Positions 33,401-46,810 of a stretch of DNA of 64,000 nt are shown here, piece after piece. Every line of letters starts with the position of its first letter. Within the stretch, counting starts at the first letter, position 1. Both the position numbers and the translations under genes were made by a program. Under the pieces are notes generated by a model. It had not been told where the DNA came from. It ran no database searches and was given only the letters and a program-made list of their open reading frames with translations. Source of the DNA: Setophaga petechia (taxonomy: Eukaryota > Chordata > Aves > Passeriformes > Parulidae); assembly GCA_024362935.1 (NCBI GenBank), contig JANCRA010000009.1, forward strand, positions 16,809,572-16,873,571. The letters are read 5' to 3'.

Positions 33401-36400
33401 TGCACGTGTGCATATATGTGTTGGGATATAGGCTGCAGTGTTTGCATGGTGCCAGCTGTTTGTGAACAACTTAATCCACAGGATTTGGTACTGCATTGAG
33501 GATTTCTTTTACAGTCTAAGGAAACAATATTCTAATGTTTGAGGCTATGTTCTGCTGCCCTGCAGTGTAAGAGATGGATTTTTCCTGATGAGAAACTTGT
33601 GCTCTTCATTTTGAGTGAATCCAAGTAATTAAAAATATTTCCTTAGGGAGGTGAAGGATAAAAAGAATGAGAGAGGATATGAAAATACTGTAAAAAAATA
33701 ATTTCTAGGTCAGTTAATTTTCAGAAGGCTGAAGCTGAAGAACACTGTGTACCTGTAACGTTGTGAATGAGGTAATGGCCATGGCAAGGACAGTCTGTGG
33801 AAATAACTCTGTCCTGTGCTGTTGCTTTGTCTTTAATTGTTATCAGTGTATGTGTGCATGTGTGAAACTTACTGTGACACACACAGTCAGTTATGCTCTT
33901 AGAGAAATACAAACACACTGGGAATTGGGAAAATGGTGGGATTTAAATGTATACTGCTTGAATGACCAAGCATTTTGCAGCTGTTTTCTATACCCTTCAT
34001 TATCCTCCTTTTCTGTATCCTTAATTACTCTAGTACAAGGTTTGTAAATTACTCATTTAATCCAAAGCACATAAAGATGCAGGGTGTGGCACCTCACATG
34101 CATAAAATGCTAGAAAGAAGGCTGCTGCTACAGGGTGATAATATGGTTAAGTTTCTGCCCTTTAAAGAGACTGACTTTAGAAGGAGAGCTAGCAGTGTAA
34201 AATTACTCCTGTAAAAGTCTTTATATGGCTACATTTGGATTTTATCCACTATTTGAATCTGTTGGATGGGGTTTATTTCAAAACAAATGTCAGCTGAAAC
34301 TTAGAGATCACTGTTGCTGATCTGCAGTTTCATTCCCTCCCTATTTGTTTTGTTTTGTTCTCCCCCTGTATCAGTTCTTATCTTCCAGACACTTCAAGTC
34401 TATACCTTCCTTTCTTTACCTGTTGTCCTATTGCACTGCTTTTTCTGCTCCATTGGTTTGAATGACTAATATCCAACACCTCTTATGGGCCTTTCTCTAT
34501 GTGCCTCTGAATACCCTAAATGAGTTTATTTATTTTTTTTAATAATTGCAAACTACTAAGGAATAACTCTTTTATAGACTTCAGTCTTAAATATAAAAAA
34601 AAATTGGTATGACATGTTAAAGAATTATAGATGCAACTGTAATGTGACTTTGCCAGCACACCCTGTGTGTTTTCATTTCTGCATCTTTTCTTCCATTCAG
34701 TGTCAGGGATTCATAGGCTATGCTTAAACCAGCCACCTGTCCCATTCATGCTTTTCTTCCAGCATTGCCACAGTTGCTGTCTTCATTCCCTCATCCTGCC
34801 AGATGTCAGCCTGATAAAGATGCATAAAATTCAATTCAATCAATGTAATTGGCATCTTTGAAATATCAGTTTGTGTGGGGTATCCCCATTAAAAAAAAAT
34901 TCTAGTTGTATCAATTCAAAATATAAATGTTGTGGTCAAAAGACAGAGACCTTTGAATCAAGATAAATTTGCTCCATATTGGGCTGGTTTTGTCCTGGCT
35001 CCAAATGAGTGCTCCAAACAATATGCATTACACCTTGGTGGAGCCTGTTTTTTCTGGTTGTCCAACACAGTTTGATTCTATTTCAGATGATCTGTGTATT
35101 TTAGATGATCCCCTGATTGCTCATGTGATCTGTGCTGCCCAGACATGGTAGCAACCTCCTGGCTGTGTGCTGGAGCAGGGTGGAATTTTTCTTCAGCAGT
35201 TGCTATGCTGGAAACTCACTTCCTGTGATCATTTCTTGCATGTTGGCCATCCTTCTGTTTAGAAAATCTTTTTATTATGTTCTTTAATGCAAGCACTATG
35301 TCCATTGAATGCTTTCTGGAAGATGTTTTATGACAAACCTGTGAAATATGTGGTGTTGCAATTGTGCAAATAGTGGAGAGAAGCTACTGGTGCATTGTTC
35401 AGCAGTGCAAATTGAAGACCTAGAGCCTAGGAATCTACAAGTGGGCAGAAGTCTCAGTGTCAGCCAGGACACGTGGCAAGCCAGCTGCCCGTGCTAAGAG
35501 AGGACCTTACTGTGAAGTGCCAACAAATTTGAAAGCAAACCACAAGAATTTTCATTTGTGTTGGTGTGCCTCCCCCCACCCCTCATCTCTCTGTTTGCTG
35601 AGAAGTGAACCTTCAGGGCTCTTAACCACATGAAAGTAACTAGAAGAAGTATTTTTTCAGTATTACTTTGTAATACTGTAAAATCATTTGCAACAGATTT
35701 TTGCAGGAACTTCTCTGTGATTTCGGAGTGTTAGAAACTGGAGGTTGAGAACTTGCTGTTGCAGGCCCTGCTCCTCAGTCAGGCAGAAATGGGTGCTCAG
35801 ATTTGCTGCCAGGGAGAATCTGTTGTCCCCCAAGCCTGGAACACCACTGCTCAGGAGGGAGAGAGTCTGGGACACAGCTCTGCTTTGCAGGGAGAGCTGC
35901 CTTCTCCCAGATTCCTGGGAAGGTCAGAGTGTTCTGCTATGTGTTCAGCACCTCCAGGAGCACTATTTTGAGCAAATAGCAGTGCTACGTGCCTAGCAGG
36001 ATTTTTTGGTTCTTTTCAAAGAACTATTTCTTGCTTTGGGCCAGAGGGTTTGTGCTCCCAAGCTCACCATTGTGTAGTGGAGTATGAACTCAGTCTTCAC
36101 CCAGCCCTACACAGCCAAACAGCAACAGCTGTAGCACCAGCACAGCATCTACATCTGGCTGGAGCAGGCCAGTTATTTTAGTTTTGGCCATGCATGTAAC
36201 TTCCTTCTCTTCCTCTCTCCCATGAACTTAGAGAAGCAGGACCATTGCCTGGCTTCAGACAAAGCCATGAGTCAAACTAGTGGAGCCCTTCTTGCACAGA
36301 AACTGTTGAGCCTATGAATTTAGGGAGACTCGTGCCACTAAACAGTGAGCTAGTTTGTTTTGCCACATTCACATCGTAGTTTTGTGATTTCCCAGTCTGA

Positions 36401-36420
36401 GAAGAGACTTTTTTCTTTTC

Positions 36421-36443
36421 TTTTTTTTTTTTTTTTTTTTTTT
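36421..36443 (+). repeat. (T)23 homopolymer
   Basis: A 23-base T run preceded by TTTTCTTTTC. It could be the poly-A tail of a minus-strand retrocopy, but the sequence to its right matches nothing I recognise. Confidence 0.8.
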
Positions 36444-39400
36444 GACTCACAGATCATGGCAGCTAATGGATAGAGGGAGGAAGTATTGCTGTTGAGGTTT
36501 AAACTCTGACAGGAGGGTGATATCTGCCAATGCTGATGGCCAGTGGGAAGCATAACAAGAATGAAGCTCCTGCTAAAAAGCAGGAACTGGGTGTGTGAGC
36601 AGAGATGACATTTGACATTTACTTGAGGGGCAATGGCAGTTGCGTCTCAAAGGTGGTAGTGCTGAGCTCAACCATTAATAGTAAACTGGTTGTTTTAACT
36701 GGCATATCTGGCTTGAAGGGATCATGCTCAGGTGTTGGGAAAGCCCTTCTCTTCCACTCTGCAGGGTGGAAGAAGCAGCAGCCTGAGCCTGAACTGCTCC
36801 CTGCACATCAGGGAGAGCAGTGTGGGGTCCCCACCAGAGTTCCCCCAGTGTGTGCCTGCTCCTGGTTCTAGCGGGGTCACTGCAGAGGTGCTTTCCCCAC
36901 CTTCTCAGTTTACTGCATTGAAGAGCTCCAGGTTACCTTGCATTCCTCCCTCCCACCCTCTTTTCAGTTTTTTGTTTGCTTGCTGTCTAAAGTCGTGCTT
37001 AACCCCTCATTCTGCCCACATGCTCTGTTCCACAGGGCTTAATTGCTTTTTGTACTTTCAGGTAACACCCTCCTCTACTTGAAACGCCTGGCTTCTGTGC
37101 TTGTTGCAATGGTTGTTCTTGTTTTTAAGAAAATAAAGGATTTGCTTTTCATGTAAAAATAGCTTTATTGTTTCCATATGCAAGGAGAAATCAGAGCAGG
37201 CATGTTTCCAGGTCAGCCTGGAGATGGGTTGGATAGTGAAACCCACTGTTCCAAAAATGGGCTGGAGCACACAACAGTTCTTGATCTGCTGAGCAAAGTT
37301 AACTGGCTTGCAGGGAGGCAGGATCCCTTTTTTGGGTGCACATGCATCATGCTGGTATTCTGGAGAGTAAGCATTGCCATAATGAGCATTTTATTCTGTT
37401 AAGTTCTCGTGTTTGTTTTACAGTTTTCTCATAATCAGGTTGTTTTGGTAACTGTAGGCATGAGTTTTGCATAAAAGATTACAAAGGAAGGTTTCTTAGA
37501 GCATAATTTCTATACTGCAGGAGTATCTGAGTAGAAGATGTTTGCAGGAGCAGTCTTGTATTGTTCCAAGATTGTGCTCAGTTGGCAGCTGTACTTTGGA
37601 TTTTGTTGTCTATGGTAACCTTCTTGTGAATCTTATTGCCATGTATTTCTAAATTTATATGAATGTGATATGGATCTTTTTCATCTTTGTCTTTTGCTAG
37701 GTCATATTTTTACTTCCTTCAGGCCTATTTTAGAAATCTCTTAAAGGCTTTGAAAATTAGTCAGCTTGAATTTTTCCTTTAGCTTCACAAAAGTCACTAC
37801 AGAAGTAAAAAGAGCACAGAAGGGGAATTACAGGCAGCGTTAAAAATGTTCCTTCAGAACAGAAAAGCAGATTTAACATGAATTAAAAACTCAGCTCTGT
37901 TTCAGAGTTGCAAAAGCTCTTTTATTCACCAGAGGACTGTTAAAGCTAGTAATTTTTGGCATAGTATCGGTCAGGGAAGCGTGACAAAGTGCAGTGGAAT
38001 GCACTGAGCTGTGATCCAGCTTGTAGTGTTATATGACTTTTAGTGTATGGAGCACTGCAGGAAGTGCTGCAGGGGGATGGGGAAGGCCTTTTCGTTTCAT
38101 CAGCTGCTGAGTAACAGTGTCCTCCTTCCTCAGACCCCAGCTGCAACGACAGGGGGTCCAGCTTGGTTGCTTGGATCAGAAGACAGAGAGTGAACTTTTT
38201 GCCTGCACAGTCTGCTCAGAACCTGTCTGTTTTCTGAGCACCACTGTGCAGAATGCAGTGAGATGAGGAAGTTTTGTGAAAGCAGTGTGAAAGAAGAGGG
38301 ATGTGTTTGTGATTTCAGATCCACTGTGCAGGTAGACTGGGATCGTATCCCCAGCCCCACCACACTAGAATATGAAGATTCTTGAGCTGAATTTCTGCCC
38401 TCACTGGAATCAGCTGTAAAATTCCTAGTGCTTTCATCGGGCCAGAGTTTTGCTGCCTATTTTGAGCAATAAAGGAGTCCTCCTGTTTCACCAGTACACA
38501 CACATGCTAAGTCCATTTACTTAGACTTAGGGTTTGGCACAGATTTTGGCCTTAAATGATGTTCAAATCTCTTTAATATTGGTAACTTGGATTTCAGATT
38601 AGATGCACGACTGAATAACCAGTTATAATAACCAGCCAAGATATTCTTGTAACTTGTAGCATACCTGGTATTTTCCCTCTTTCCTCTCTTAATTATGCTG
38701 TCAGTGTTCACAGAATTTTTCCAAGCATTTATAATGACATTATTAAAAAAAATGATCGTGCCTTTCCTAGCAGAACAAGATCTTTGGTTTATGACCTGCA
38801 TGTTAGAAACTGGTAAAACCTCAGTGTGGTATGGATGGTATTACCAGTGTAAATGACTAACAAGAGTTTTACTGTTCGCTTTGGATTTCACATTTGCATT
38901 GCAGTGATAATCAAATAAAAAGCCACCATTTCACCCTGACATTGGAGTAAAGCTGTTTGGTGCAACATTGCTGTAAAAAAATGAGGTCTCTACCCAGAAG
39001 ACATTACAAGCTTCATTGATTTTTCTAGGGTAGAAATGTAAGAAGGCTGCAATGCAGAAAAGATGAAAAGATAATGATGTTCAGTGGTTTTGTTGTTTAC
39101 ATAGAGATCTCTGTCGTTCTTACTGTCTTCTTATTTAACTTTCTACAAGACACCTTGGGGTTGGACTGAAAAAAAGGCTTGATGTTCAGGGCAGGAGTAA
39201 ATGAGTAGTCAGCTGGTGGGATGGCCCAGTCCATACACTTCAGGTTGGAAAGAATGCAAAGTCCCTTGGCAGAGAGATTGCTTAGATGGGAGCATTGTAA
39301 TACTCACTGAAAGCTCATTTGGCTTTTAGCACATAGATCCTATTTAAAATTTCAGCTGTCAGATTATTACATTTTAGGGTACTTCTGCTCTAGTTTCCTG

Positions 39401-39649
39401 GCTCTAAACTTTTGCAGAGAAAAGCTGCAAGCTAAAAACCAACTATTAAAATTGAGGTATAAGAATCATTATAGTCACTCAAGTAATGGGTTACATATGG
39501 AACTACTGTGGCTGTATTACTGTTTTCTTTTGCAAGGCAGTACTTTGGATAGTTCCAACAATCTCAGCTATTGCCTGTTCTGAAACATAAATCCTACACA
39601 TTTCATTTGTGGAAAAACATGCCTGAATTCAGGTTTTCACAGATAGTTT

Positions 39650-39680
39650 TGTATATGTGTATATATATATGTGTATGCAC
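39650..39680 (+). repeat. (TATATG)n-like simple repeat
   Basis: Alternating purine-pyrimidine tract GTATATGTGTATATATATAT followed by GTGTATGCAC. Confidence 0.75.
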
Positions 39681-40712
39681 ATACTTCTGAACCTGCCTGT
39701 CATTGGCCTCTGGTTAGTCTCTGAAGGTGGTGGCAGACACTGGAGAGCTTGATTAAAAGTAATTAACCATAATGCCAAGAATTTTAAATGCTGATGGATG
39801 CCTTGGAGAAGAGGAGTAGACAGTTACAATGCCTGTTACAGGAAGCAGATGTTGGCCTTGGAAGCACTGCTTGAACACTGCTGTTCAGGAGTAACTGCAT
39901 CTGTGGTTCTGCATCTCACAGCACTGTCCAAGGCAGTGTGCACACAGCTGGAAGCCCAAGTAAGTGGAATTGTGGAAAGACCATTTCTCTGGAACCGTAG
40001 AAACTACCCTAAGATGACCTCTTGGTATAGAGTGAACCTGATCATCAAAATACAGGGGAGCATCTCCATGTATCATCACCATGGAGGCTTAGCTTTGTTT
40101 TGTGCTTGGCATGCTTGAAGAATACAAACACAGATCTTCCCACGAACCTGCAGTGTGGTCTGATGCAGGGACATATTTAACAGTACTTGGCAACATGCTT
40201 GCAGATTAGCAATCAGTAGGAGGACTGTCTCCACCCAGTTCTCTGAGGGCAAGTTTAGGAAGTTGAAATTTGATTGCCTAACCAGGCATACGTCCTTACC
40301 TTTGGCAGCTTTGTCAAACAGGTGCAGAGAAATTGAATTATTTTTACTTCATGCAGAAAGCAAGACATTCACCTGTGCACAACTGCACATTGTTGAGACT
40401 TAGTTTCCAAAACTCTGCCTTACTAATCCTCCCTCCCATGCCATGTAGTGTTGTGCTTGTTACCCCACTGAAGCATGGGCCAGTTTTCATTCTGCTGCTG
40501 AAATACTCAAAAAGAATATTGCTCATTGTGGTTTTGCTGTAAACCTCAATTTTAAGAATATGTTTCCTCAAGGGAGGAAAGTGATTGCTTGTCTCTTTTT
40601 GTTTCTTAATGTTTTGCACCCTTAAAGATCTTAGAAGGAACAGTGCTGCCTTTAAACAGTATTTGTGCAACTGAGTATGGGCTCCAGTAATAACAATGAT
40701 GATGATAAGAAT

Positions 40713-41603
40713 TTCACAGAACTGCTGAATGGGTCACGTTGGATGGGACCAGAGTGGGTCATCTGGTTCAACTTCCCTGCTCAAGCAGGGCCATCCTAGA
40801 GCACATGGCACAGGATTGTGTCCAGATGGTCCTTGAACATCTCCAGTGAGGGAGGCTCCACAATTTCTTTGGGCAATCTGTTCCAGTGCTCGGTCACCCG
40901 CACAGTAAAGTAGTTCCTGCTCATGTTCAAATGGAGCTTCTGTGCATCAGTTTCTGCCTGTTGCCTGTTGTCCTATTCCTTGGCACCACTGAGAAGAGCC
41001 TGGATCCATCCTCTTGACACCCTCCCTTTATACATTTATATACATTGTTGAGGTCCCCTCTGTTTCCTGTTCTTGAGGCTGAACAACCCAGCTCCCTCAG
41101 CCTGTACTCAGGAGAGATGCTTCATTACCATAATCATCTTTGTAACCCTCTGCTGGGCCCCCTCTGGGAGCTCTGTGTCTTTCTTGTACTGAGGAACCCA
41201 GACCTGGACACAGCACTCCAGATGTGCCTCACCAGGGCAGAGGAGAGATCCAGAGGAGGATCTCCTCCCTTGAGCTGCTGGCACTGCTCTTCCTAATGCA
41301 CTCCAGGATCCCACTCACTGGCCTTCTTGGTCACGAGGACACTGCTGGCTCATGGACAGCTTGTTTTCCACCAGGACCCCCAGGTCCTTCTCCACAGAGC
41401 TGCTTTCCAGCAGGTCACCCCCAGCCTGTGCTGGTGCCTGGGGTTATTCCTCTCCAGGTGTAGAACTCTGCATTTGCCCTTGTTGAATTCCAGACAGTTC
41501 CTCTCTGCCCTTCTCTCCAACCTGTCAAAGTCCTTCTGAAGGACTACACAGACACTTGGGGTATTGGCCACTCCTCCCAGCTTTGTGTCATCAGTGAACA
41601 TTT
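40713..41603 (-). mobile_element. CR1 LINE, 5'-truncated at the catalytic motif
   Basis: About 890 bases on the minus strand. It starts at the reverse transcriptase active-site box, here FTDDTKLGGVA, and continues DFDRLERRAERN and NKGKCRVLHLERNNPRHQHR before frame breaks. The thumb/C-terminal region and 3' UTR follow, with the segment complementary to GTGGGTCATCTGGTTCAACT near its end at about 40713. It is better preserved at nucleotide level than the upstream CR1 but is interrupted by stops and lacks the N-terminal two-thirds of ORF2. Transcription of LATS2 passes through it in antisense orientation. Confidence 0.9.
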
Positions 41604-44600
41604 ATCAAAATGATACTGGGCCAAGTATTGAACTTAATAGTAGTAATGAAGCGTGAAAAACAATTGGAGTTCTCCTATCAAATTATATAGGTTGAAAGCA
41701 TTGGAAAATAAGAGTCTCCTAGAAGTTTGAATAAAGGCTTGAAGGAGAGAGGTGAGGAATACTGATCCCCTGCCAGCATTACTGGTAACAGCTAAGCAAA
41801 TGTGTCAACACAAAGTGACTTATTCAAGAGAATATATCTGTTTGAACCTTCTCAAACTCCCTCCTCAGACGTCAGTTTTGAAGATGAGTAAAATCATGTC
41901 CTCTGCTCTGCTTTCCTCCCTCTCCTTTGTTTCAGTTTAATCAGGTTCAGACTTCTCTAGAGTTCAAAATACTGTATTTTCATAAGAAATATAGTTGTTG
42001 TGGAATAGGTCCAATATATTCTAGAGTGTTAGAAGGTTTTTATTGGCTTGATACAGTGAGATTTTTTTTCCTTCTTCTTGGTTTAAAATTACTCATCTAA
42101 CATGTTGATTTATAGCCTGTCATGTAAGACTGTTTCCCCTTGGCTATATCTTTTTAAATGATCAAATGTATTTTTGAAAAATGTCCTAGTTTTGCCTTGA
42201 AATATTAGGTGATAACTGCACAAGTAAGGGAGGGATTAGCTTGTTAAACTTAGTATGTATCATAAATACAAAATACAGCACTTAATGCAGCACAGAGGCA
42301 AAAAGAAAAAAAAACCAAAAAACCTTATGATCTGAGCTATCACAAGCATATTCCTTTCACCTGGGCCGTTTGTAGGCTGGTGTGAAGGAAGTAGCGGAGA
42401 CTCCTGGGCTGGATTTCCAGGAGAGCAGCTTTTGTTGTTGCTGCCAGAGCCACCCGTCTTCCCTCTTGCTTCTCCCCAGTTCCTTCTTGCGAGCTGTGCC
42501 AGCGCAGTGTTTGTGGAGCTGAGCAGTGACAGATCAGAGAAGTGATCCAGGTTCAAAATAAATTTTTGGGGATGATGGGAGGGGCATGAGCACAATTCAG
42601 GGGTATGACAGGGGGAAGGCACAGAAAGCAGCAGAGAAGTTGAGAGGGTGGCAGCTGCCTTGGCTGTCAACCACCATCAGGGGAAATGCCGAGAGAAAGC
42701 TCAGCCTTGCACTCACATGCTCTCTTCCTTCCAGCTGTGCTGCAGGGAGGGCCATCTGCTCCATGCTGTGTTATCTTACTCCTCCTCTGGTGAGGTCTTA
42801 CTGCCCCAGCTGAGCTGCTGCTGGAGTTAACCCTAGCTGTCTTGGGGCAAAATGCTTCAACAGCTGGATCACCGGTCTGTGCTAACCCAGCTGGCTCTGG
42901 TGACAAGTGTGGTCAGGCAAGAGGGAAGCAGGCAATAGGTGGGCACAGCGAGAAGTGACAGGCAGCCAGGGACAAGACAGAAATAGTTTTCTGCCAACAC
43001 ACTTGCAGCTGCAATAGGTATGTGAATAGTAAGTTATGAATGCTAAATGTGGTTGTTTCTACATTGCTGTGCTGATTTCATTGATGGCTCATGGCAGTTT
43101 TCTGAGAAAGGGGATGGCATTGAGGAGAGTCTTCCCAGAGGATTTATTTTCTTACAACAACCTAAAATACATCTCACAGCTTTTGCATGTAAATGGAGCA
43201 GAGTGAGAAAGATGCTTCTTCAGGACTGTGTGTCTTGACTATTGAAGTGTGCCACTTGGCTGGTGGCCATCAGAAATAACAGTGAGGTGAACTGAGTAAA
43301 GATACTGTTAAAGAAAAAGAAACAATTTAAAAAAGGACAATTTCAGAGATAAAGTGGAAACCTAGAAAGAAATAGTTTTATACTGTCCTGTGTACTTTTG
43401 AAAATAATTGCACAATAAAAGAAAAGCTGGATGACTTAGCTGTTTCAGTTCAGTTCTGTTCTGTTCAACACTATCTAATATTTATGCCCTACTCTTCTGT
43501 CTTGAACTGGGCTTGGATTCCTGCTTACAATGTTCTTCTAGGACAGTAATTAAAGCCTGTGTTACTAACTGGCTTCAATTTATTTTTCATTTATTTATTT
43601 ATTTGTTTACTTATTTCTACACTTCTCTATTTTCATGGAGCTCAGTAAAGGAGCAGTGGAGTGAAGCATTGTCACCGAGCACAAGTAGTCTTTTCTTCAT
43701 GCTTCTCATCACTTTTGGGGACCTCAGCGGGCATTTCTTCCTCCCCCCCCTGTGGCTCCCAGTCTGAAGAAGATGCAGCTGCTCTCTTGGGGGAATTGTT
43801 TACCTCTCTGTGGAATCTTGTCCTGGTCAGCTATGTGCTAAGAATGTGAATAATTTTGCTGTGGCTGCTTTACATGTAAAAAGCCGGACCTTAAAATATT
43901 TTATCTGACTGAGGGGTTTTTTTTCTTTCTCTTTTTCTTTTTTTTGCCTCTAGCATTGGTAGATTTGAGAGTTTTGTCTTGCAACTGCAGAAAGCTGTGG
44001 TAACTTTGAGTCGTATGAGGCGTTTAGTACAAAGAGATATTTTTGTAGCCTTGAAAATCATTAAATGCCAGTCAGTGCTGTTTAGCAGTTCTTACTTTTG
44101 GAGCTGTTGTTATATATATGTATTTTATAAAGTTAATGAAACTTAGTCAAGAGCTGCATGGAGACTTCTGGAAAATGTCTAATGAGATCCCTAGTGCTGC
44201 AGTGTATATTGCATTACTGGATTGAGCATATTGATTTTAAAATGTTAAAAGCTGAACAAATGCCTTTTTATGTTTTTGAATGAGAATTTGGGGGAAAAAA
44301 AAGAAAAATAGCATTACAATTAACACATAAAACTCAAAATGCCAAGAAAATTTTTAAAAATAGTATTTTATGTACAAGTTTTCCCTCTTCCTATTCTGAA
44401 CAATAAATACAGGGCAAGTTGCCTTGCACAGCACTTGCACTCTGTGTGTGTGCAAGTGTCTCTACAGAAAAATATTAGGAATCCTATCTCAAGATAAAAC
44501 ACAGATGTTTCTTCAGTCACGTGAGGTGTGCTGTGTTGCACGGGGAGGCTGAGAGAGAAAGTACCCTTCATTTGTCTCACAGCAGAGCTGTATTTCTCAG

Positions 44601-45512
44601 GTATATTCTTTGTTTTAGACTGCCTTACTGATTCTTGTCTGTTGGGGTCCCATTGTGGTACAAATCCTCAAAGGAGAGAACAGTTCGCTGGTAAGGCATT
44701 CCAGCCAGGTATCCTGGAGGTTTTATAAGTTCTTTTAAAGTACTCCCCAAAGAAAAAGTAGGGGAGCCAAACTCTCATGAACTTTTAAAGGCCGTATCAA
44801 GAATACTCTGGAACCTTGTTTGAAAAATTGTTAGTACTTGGCCTTGAATATGAACAGACAGCTTAAGTTTCTGCCTTCACTTGAATTTTGCTTTCCTTGG
44901 AGGCTTTAAAACAATGCTTCAAAGTTCTAATGGTTTAAAACTGAACAAACCACCTACAAGAAAAAGCAGGTAGAGGAATATCACTCTTTAAATGTTACAA
45001 CCTTTTGGAGTAAAAGAAAATTTGTAATGCCTTAAGTAGGTAGCCTCAGTAAAAATGACAGAGGCACTGTTAACAGGAAGAGGTACAAAATTCAATGTGC
45101 AGAGTTGAATATGGAGAAATGCCATAAACAGTTCTGATGCATCGCAAATTTGTAGCACTATGTAACTTTGTGGGTAACAGCTGTCTCTGGCAGCACAAAA
45201 ACAATTTCCAGTCTTTGACACAATTCTTTTGTATGCTTTGAGGCTTTATTCCTGGACAGCAAACTTCCTAACTCGTCTTGCTGAGTCTAAATATCCTGTT
45301 TACAAGTTCCTCATATCCAATGTGTCTAAAAATAATTTGTAAAGTCTGTGGATATCTGTGAAAATCTTGTTTTCTACATAACTCAATATATATGTATCTT
45401 TTTAGTATAAAGAAGCAATAGGAAGCCCTCATCTTGGTGTCTGTGGCCACTGAAAAGAAATGCTTTAATACACAAATAGCATATTGTAAATGTAATGCCA
45501 GCCAAACACGTT

Positions 45513-45544
45513 TTTGCTAATGCGTGAGCAATAAAATTAGCAAA
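45513..45544. repeat. Short inverted repeat
   Basis: 9-base perfect arms TTTGCTAAT (45513-45521) and ATTAGCAAA (45536-45544) with a 14-base loop. Could be chance in AT-rich DNA. Confidence 0.6.
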
Positions 45545-46770
45545 CACATCACTTGCTGCTAATGAAGAGGAATAAGCTCATCATGAAACCTTCATTGAAC
45601 TGCTATTCCATCCAGCTTGATTTACTCACCCTGATAGAGTAAGAAACTGCTGTCTCTGACAAAAAGAAAAAAAAAGAAGAGAAGAAAAGAGAAAAGAGGG
45701 AGAGATACTTGTGCTAGCAGGAAGGGGTCGTGCCACCATTCTCACAGCTCAGGATGTGAAAAGGAGGTCTAGAGGAGGGCATGGATGGCCTGCTGATCTT
45801 GCAGCAAATATGCCCTGGTTGCTAATAAGTGTAATTGCACAAAATATCCAAAAGTAAATACAAAAAAAAAATACCACAAAATATCCTACTTGAGAGAAAG
45901 AACATGAAAGAACCCAATTCCAAGAGCAGACTTAAATGACAGCTGGCTTTTGCACAGCAAGGTGTTGCTTTTGCAGGAATCTGCTATCTTAATGTATTTA
46001 GTCATTTAAAATGCATTGCATCAGGAATAGGTGGGGTTTTGGTTTTTATCTTTTAAGATTGCACACCTTGAGTGTAGGGACCCTCATTTGGACTCCCAGA
46101 GGGCAGAGTAGGAGGTTCATTTCTTATTCATGGCCGGATTTCATACATGAGGATCCTGGCACATGGCTGGCAGTGAAGCTGTCCTGGAGCACCCTTCTGG
46201 AGACAACTGTGTTGTTCTGGTGTGTACTGCACCTTTCCCTCGAGGCTGGCTCAATTCTACCTCAGCTTTGAAGGTGCCTTCTGAGCAAGGCTCTTTGCTG
46301 TGTTCTATGTGTTGAGAGTTTGTGAGATTCCAGTGGAATCAATAAACTCCTGAAGGCAGCTTGCTATGTTTTTTTTTTTTTTTCCCAGTAACTTGTATAG
46401 GTTCTTTGCTGGGTGCTGCAGTGTTATTAATACCCTCAAATTAGTACTTACATTTATATTAATATCAGCAGTGTTGGCTGAATTTACGTGTTTCGTTGGG
46501 CTGAGTCAGACAAGGGCAAAAGTGGAGGAAATAGTCTGGCTGAAGTCTACCCTTTCTCTTGGGTAGGAAAACTGTCTGATTGCATTGGTGACATGCACAG
46601 CCCCTTTCCTGCTCTGCTAATTACTTCAATGTGCTTTATGAAGAAGTGTTAATAAAATACTTCCTGTGTGTGTTACTGGTCTTGTCTTTTCAAGCTAAAT
46701 TCTCTCTTTAAATTGAGTTTCTGGATTCATTGTTGCTTTCTGGATGTAAATCATGCCAATCCAGAGGAGA

Positions 46771-46810
46771 TTGGTTCAAAAACCATTTGGTGACGGGGTT
46801 TTTGAACCAA
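46771..46810. repeat. Inverted repeat with 14-bp perfect arms
   Basis: TTGGTTCAAAAACC (46771-46784) is perfectly complementary to 46797-46810 across a 12-base spacer. No transposon family recognised. Confidence 0.85.

Larger units (their letters stand above)
30460..40712 (+). other. LATS2 intron 2, second part: simple repeats only
   Basis: No gene or interspersed repeat is recognised. A (T)23 run at 36421-36443 and a (TATATG)n-like run at 39650-39677 are listed separately. A short hairpin (CTACTCTA/TAGAGTAG) sits near 32692-32711. The stretch 32050-32110 is rich in TAATTA-type homeodomain cores, without further support for an enhancer. Confidence 0.5.

Noticed and set aside
36421..36553. Processed pseudogene on the minus strand with the T-run as its poly-A tail
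   Set aside because: The sequence next to the run does not resemble any gene I recognise and no target-site duplication is visible.
39170..39260. Another CR1 fragment
   Set aside because: Only the phrase CAGGTTGGAAAGAATG resembles a CR1 end; the expected flanking blocks are missing.
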